From positions 10,890 to 74,889 of the forward strand of contig SFDP01000003.1 of the NCBI GenBank assembly GCA_004558185.1: 64,000 bases of DNA, in the 5' to 3' direction. The notes under the pieces are model-generated. The model made no database searches, was not told the DNA's origin, and was given only the letters and a program-made list of their open reading frames with translations. The position numbers and the translations under genes were made by a program. The DNA is from Lachnospiraceae bacterium (lineage in GTDB: Bacteria > Bacillota > Clostridia > Lachnospirales > Lachnospiraceae). Position 1 is the first letter of the stretch; each line of letters opens with the position of its first letter. Shown here one piece after another: positions 62,121 through 64,000 of this stretch.

Positions 62121-62144
62121 CGGATGGCTCGTGAGAGCCATCCG
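62121..62144 (+). terminator. terminator of the three-gene operon
   Basis: CGGATGGCTC and GAGCCATCCG, perfect 10-bp arms closed by a GTGA (GNRA-type) loop, 15 bases after the SecB-like stop. The U-tract is weak. Confidence 0.7.
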
Positions 62145-62166
62145 TCTACTATATGGTGCGATGAAT

Positions 62167-62405
62167 TTAAAATGGTTCCAAGCTATCCTCCGCATCCACC
62201 CATGTCTGCATCTCACCATCTAGAGCAAGCCGGGCTATTCCAGCGGATTGTCAATTGCCAGAGCATTCAGACACCGTTGGGAATTAGAAGTAGTCTGTAT
62301 CCCGGATTCTGCTTGATTGCAATCAATCCGGAGGATGTAGCCGTTATAGTGGTTGATATCGATGCTGTTGTGCATCGGGTTATATTCTGCGTGTATCAAT
62401 TTCAT
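62167..62405 (-). pseudogene. DUF6061-like protein, frameshifted
   Basis: Read on the minus strand from the ATG at 62405, the frame starts MKLIHAEYNPMHNSI and runs to AIDNPLE, where it meets TAG. In the next frame the sequence continues naturally (ARLALDGEMQTWVDAEDSLE) to TAA at 62167. A single missing base around 62237 explains this: GAATAGCCCGG for an expected GAATATGCCCGG. The joined product would be about 80 residues, like the small DUF6061 proteins common in mobile regions of Lachnospiraceae. The function is unknown. Confidence 0.6.
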
Positions 62406-62439
62406 TGTTATCAGTCCTTTCATTTGAATTGGAGGTAAA

Positions 62440-62453
62440 AAGCCCATGGGCTT
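62440..62453. repeat. 14-bp perfect palindrome
   Basis: AAGCCCATGGGCTT. On the minus strand it is followed by TTT and could act as a weak terminator just upstream of the DUF6061-like remnant. Confidence 0.4.
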
Positions 62454-62519
62454 ATTTGGGACTTGAAAAACTTTTGAAATAGATAGAATGATCACAAAAT
62501 GTATCATTATATAAAATGA

Positions 62520-62933
62520 AACATCACTAAAAATATTCAGAACAATATAAGTTGTGATATTAACAGTTGTGTTGCTACTGGAACATATGGCGACCTTGTA
62601 AGTAGTGGGCAAAAGGATGCACACCACATTATTCAAGATGCGGCTGTGAGAGATATCCCAGGATACAATCGAATGGATGCACCGGCAATACAACTTGATG
62701 GTTCTTCTAATGTTGTTGGAACAGAACATTATTATGCAACAATAACCCAGAGAAGAACAGGGGGAGGAACATATGGTGCAGAACGGGGGATTGCATATAT
62801 GTCGCTAAGAAAAGCAGGATTGTCTGTGGATAATGCAAAGGCGACAGTTAGAGGCGCAGATGATTATTTTATGGGTCAACTTGGACTAACTTTAGATTCA
62901 CCGACAAGAATTCCAGGCAATAGGAGACAATAG
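62520..62933 (+). pseudogene. orphan C-terminal toxin domain of a polymorphic toxin (HH-nuclease type)
   Basis: The frame opens after TGA at 62517, has no ATG with a ribosome binding site, and reads VATGTYGDLVSSGQKDAHHI, then IQDAAVRDIPGYNRMDAPAI. It ends TRIPGNRRQ. The DAHHIIQDAAVRD block with a conserved His pair, and the later TGGGTYGAERGIAYMSLRKA, match C-terminal toxin domains (AHH-like nucleases) carried at the end of long RHS or LXG-type secreted proteins. The long N-terminal carrier is absent, so this is a displaced toxin tip. The GTG at 62646 is not the natural start, since homology begins upstream of it. Its immunity gene follows two bases later. Confidence 0.7.
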
Positions 62934-62935
62934 AA

Positions 62936-63271
62936 ATGAATCAGTTACTATTTGATGCAAGTATAAAGATTGTAATATATATTCAATCTAATAATTACAA
63001 TAAGTTAAATGAAATGAACTGTTTAGAAAGAGTATCGGAAGAGTGCATAATTAATACTTTAAAGGACTATGGAGGGATATGGGATGCTGTAAATGAACAA
63101 GGATATATGAAATACTTTCAATACATCCAAATCAAAAACCAAAATAGATTCATGACATATTTGGACATGATTATTGATGGAGAAAGGAGCGATCTAACGC
63201 TTACTTGCGAAATCGAACTAGAGAATGATAGAGTTGTAAAAATCCTAGTTGATGATTTGCATGTGCTATAA
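62936..63271 (+). CDS. putative immunity protein for the orphan toxin
   Basis: 111 residues, acidic, soluble, with an ERVSEECIINTLKDYGGIWD segment and a beta-rich end (LTLTCEIELENDRVVKILVD). It starts two bases after the toxin-domain stop with AGGAGA upstream, the usual place of an immunity gene in polymorphic toxin loci. I do not firmly recognise the family. Low GC content matches the toxin fragment. It would bind and block the nuclease. Confidence 0.6.
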   Translation: MNQLLFDASIKIVIYIQSNNYNKLNEMNCLERVSEECIINTLKDYGGIWDAVNEQGYMKYFQYIQIKNQNRFMTYLDMIIDGERSDLTLTCEIELENDRVVKILVDDLHVL

Positions 63272-63783
63272 GTGTTATTTTGAAATAATTAGACCGATTT
63301 TCAAACACAACAATTATGCAATATTTCTCTTGACGAACCCAATGGCACGAACAAAGGGGGTGTAAGGGGGATGAAAAATCCCCGTAATACCTAAACAAAA
63401 ACATAGAATCGGGAATGTTTTATTGGCGACAACCGCCATGGAACATTCTCGATTTTTCTGTTACATGGCAATCCTGACAAAATTGTCCCCAAGCATAACA
63501 AATGTCTAAACAGTAGAAAAGATTATGTCATGTCAAGTTTCGCCCAACGGCTCTGCCGGTGGGTGTTTTCCGACGTATGTCATCTGTGGTGGCATACGCC
63601 CTTTAACCTGCACTATTTTCGACCCTACTTATTTTGGCGGTGTCTTAAGAAATCATGTTTTTTACATTTCCCCAACAAGGCTAAAAATTTCCATTATGGG
63701 TACGACTTCGCTCTTAAAATCGCACACAGGGGCAACACAGGCTCTTACAAGGGCAAGAGAAAGATGTTTTGTATGCTCGGATA
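63272..63783. other. intergenic/mobile-element remnant, no convincing gene
   Basis: Open frames here (for example 63525-63857) have no ribosome binding site, unusual Cys/His-rich composition and no recognisable domain. The region holds a GGGGAT-GAAAA-ATCCCC hairpin (63367-63383) and a strong terminator-like hairpin. It may be the end of an integrated element. Confidence 0.5.
63407..63457 (+). terminator. two-tier hairpin with T-run
   Basis: AATCGGGAATGTT and AACATTCTCGATT (13 pairs, one G-U) enclose a second stem TGGCG-ACAAC-CGCCA; TTT follows. It probably ends transcripts of the toxin/immunity pair. Confidence 0.75.
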
Positions 63784-64000
63784 GTGAAATTGTGCATTAT
63801 TACCATTTTTCTTCTGTTTTTGCTCTATGGCATAAAGCCAATTCTGCTCATTTTTAGTGGTTCAAATAAAAAAATTCGCTCCAAAATAAAAATTCAACTT
63901 GCCCAGCGGTGGATCAGGGTACTGGTGGGAGAGGCTGCAGATCCCCTGTTTTGCGGCAGACTAAGATGGATCGAGCAACAGCAGGTGAAGGGTAACCACC
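63784..64000 (+). CDS. partial open frame at the right edge, unknown
   Basis: From a GTG at 63784 the frame is open to the window end. It begins with a hydrophobic stretch (LCIITIFLLFLLYGIKPILL) then a basic, charged part (RSKIKIQLAQRWIRVLVGEA). No ribosome binding site is clear and no family is recognised. The composition rises in GC after about 63895, which may mark a new element. It could be chance. Confidence 0.25.
   Translation, partial: MKLCIITIFLLFLLYGIKPILLIFSGSNKKIRSKIKIQLAQRWIRVLVGEAADPLFCGRLRWIEQQQVKGNH

Noticed and set aside
62124..62438. 104-residue open frame on the plus strand
   Set aside because: It starts inside the terminator hairpin and lies opposite the DUF6061-like gene; no ribosome binding site.
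62235..62729. 164-residue minus-strand open frame
   Set aside because: Only its last third is the DUF6061-like protein; the rest extends upstream through AT-rich DNA opposite the toxin fragment. The real start is at 62405.
63525..63857. 110-residue open frame
   Set aside because: No ribosome binding site, odd composition, no recognisable domain.
1..64000. CRISPR array, tRNA or rRNA genes
   Set aside because: No regularly spaced repeats and no cloverleaf or rRNA-like stretch were found by reading; a tRNAscan or CRISPR search would settle it.

Overview
The window is a stretch of chromosome from an anaerobic Gram-positive bacterium of the Clostridia, most like a Lachnospiraceae gut species. 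This is inferred from gene content and order: era-yqzL-recO-glyS, cmk-ispH-rpsA, an rnfCDGEAB operon, a sodium-pumping biotin decarboxylase operon, a degraded sigma-like protein, strong AGGAGG ribosome binding sites, and canonical TTGACA/TATAAT promoters. Base composition is moderate over most of the window and becomes visibly AT-rich after about 60.1 kb.

Layout. 0-13 kb: housekeeping genes (sigma-like protein, M16C peptidase, DUF4349 lipoprotein, era, yqzL, recO, glyS, a radical SAM protein, a CheY-type receiver, alaS) followed by rpsU. 13.6-22 kb: a cell-wall/chromosome cluster in which two D-Ala-D-Ala carboxypeptidase paralogues flank a metallophosphoesterase, scpA-scpB and a heterodimeric ABC exporter. 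22.2-26.8 kb: a membrane c-di-GMP protein with two solute-binding domains, translationally coupled to a peptide-binding lipoprotein. 26.9-32.2 kb: a five-gene biotin-dependent carboxyltransferase/Na+ pump operon holding both a CoA-ester and an oxo-acid carboxyltransferase. 32.2-38.7 kb: TetR and RpiR regulators, an HI0933-type flavoprotein, cmk, ispH, an S1 protein and cheR. 39-46 kb: a minus-strand RNase H-like nuclease, the complete Rnf complex, a GH25 muramidase and a convergent AP2-domain protein. 47-55 kb: a cell-wall hydrolase, thrC, citrate synthase, an aminopeptidase P and ATP-type PEP carboxykinase. 55.0-55.3 kb: a well-supported 6S RNA candidate. 55.3-58.6 kb: a SpoIID-domain protein and a YihY-family membrane protein.

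The core genes fit an amino-acid/organic-acid fermenter. Rnf couples ferredoxin:NAD+ redox to an ion gradient, and the biotin decarboxylase complex could make or use the same Na+ gradient. PEP carboxykinase and citrate synthase act on the same oxaloacetate pool.

From 58.6 kb to the right edge lies an accessory island. It holds a decayed IS with 16-bp terminal repeats, an HD-domain gene truncated by that IS, and a three-gene operon of an ADP-ribosyltransferase-like protein, a small acidic protein and a SecB-like chaperone. It also has a frameshifted DUF6061 gene on the minus strand, an orphan C-terminal polymorphic-toxin domain with its likely immunity gene, and a last 0.7 kb with strong hairpins but no convincing gene. 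The three-gene operon, which resembles toxin-antitoxin-chaperone systems of the CmdTAC type, is the most interesting thing in the window. No tRNA, rRNA, T-box or CRISPR array was seen.
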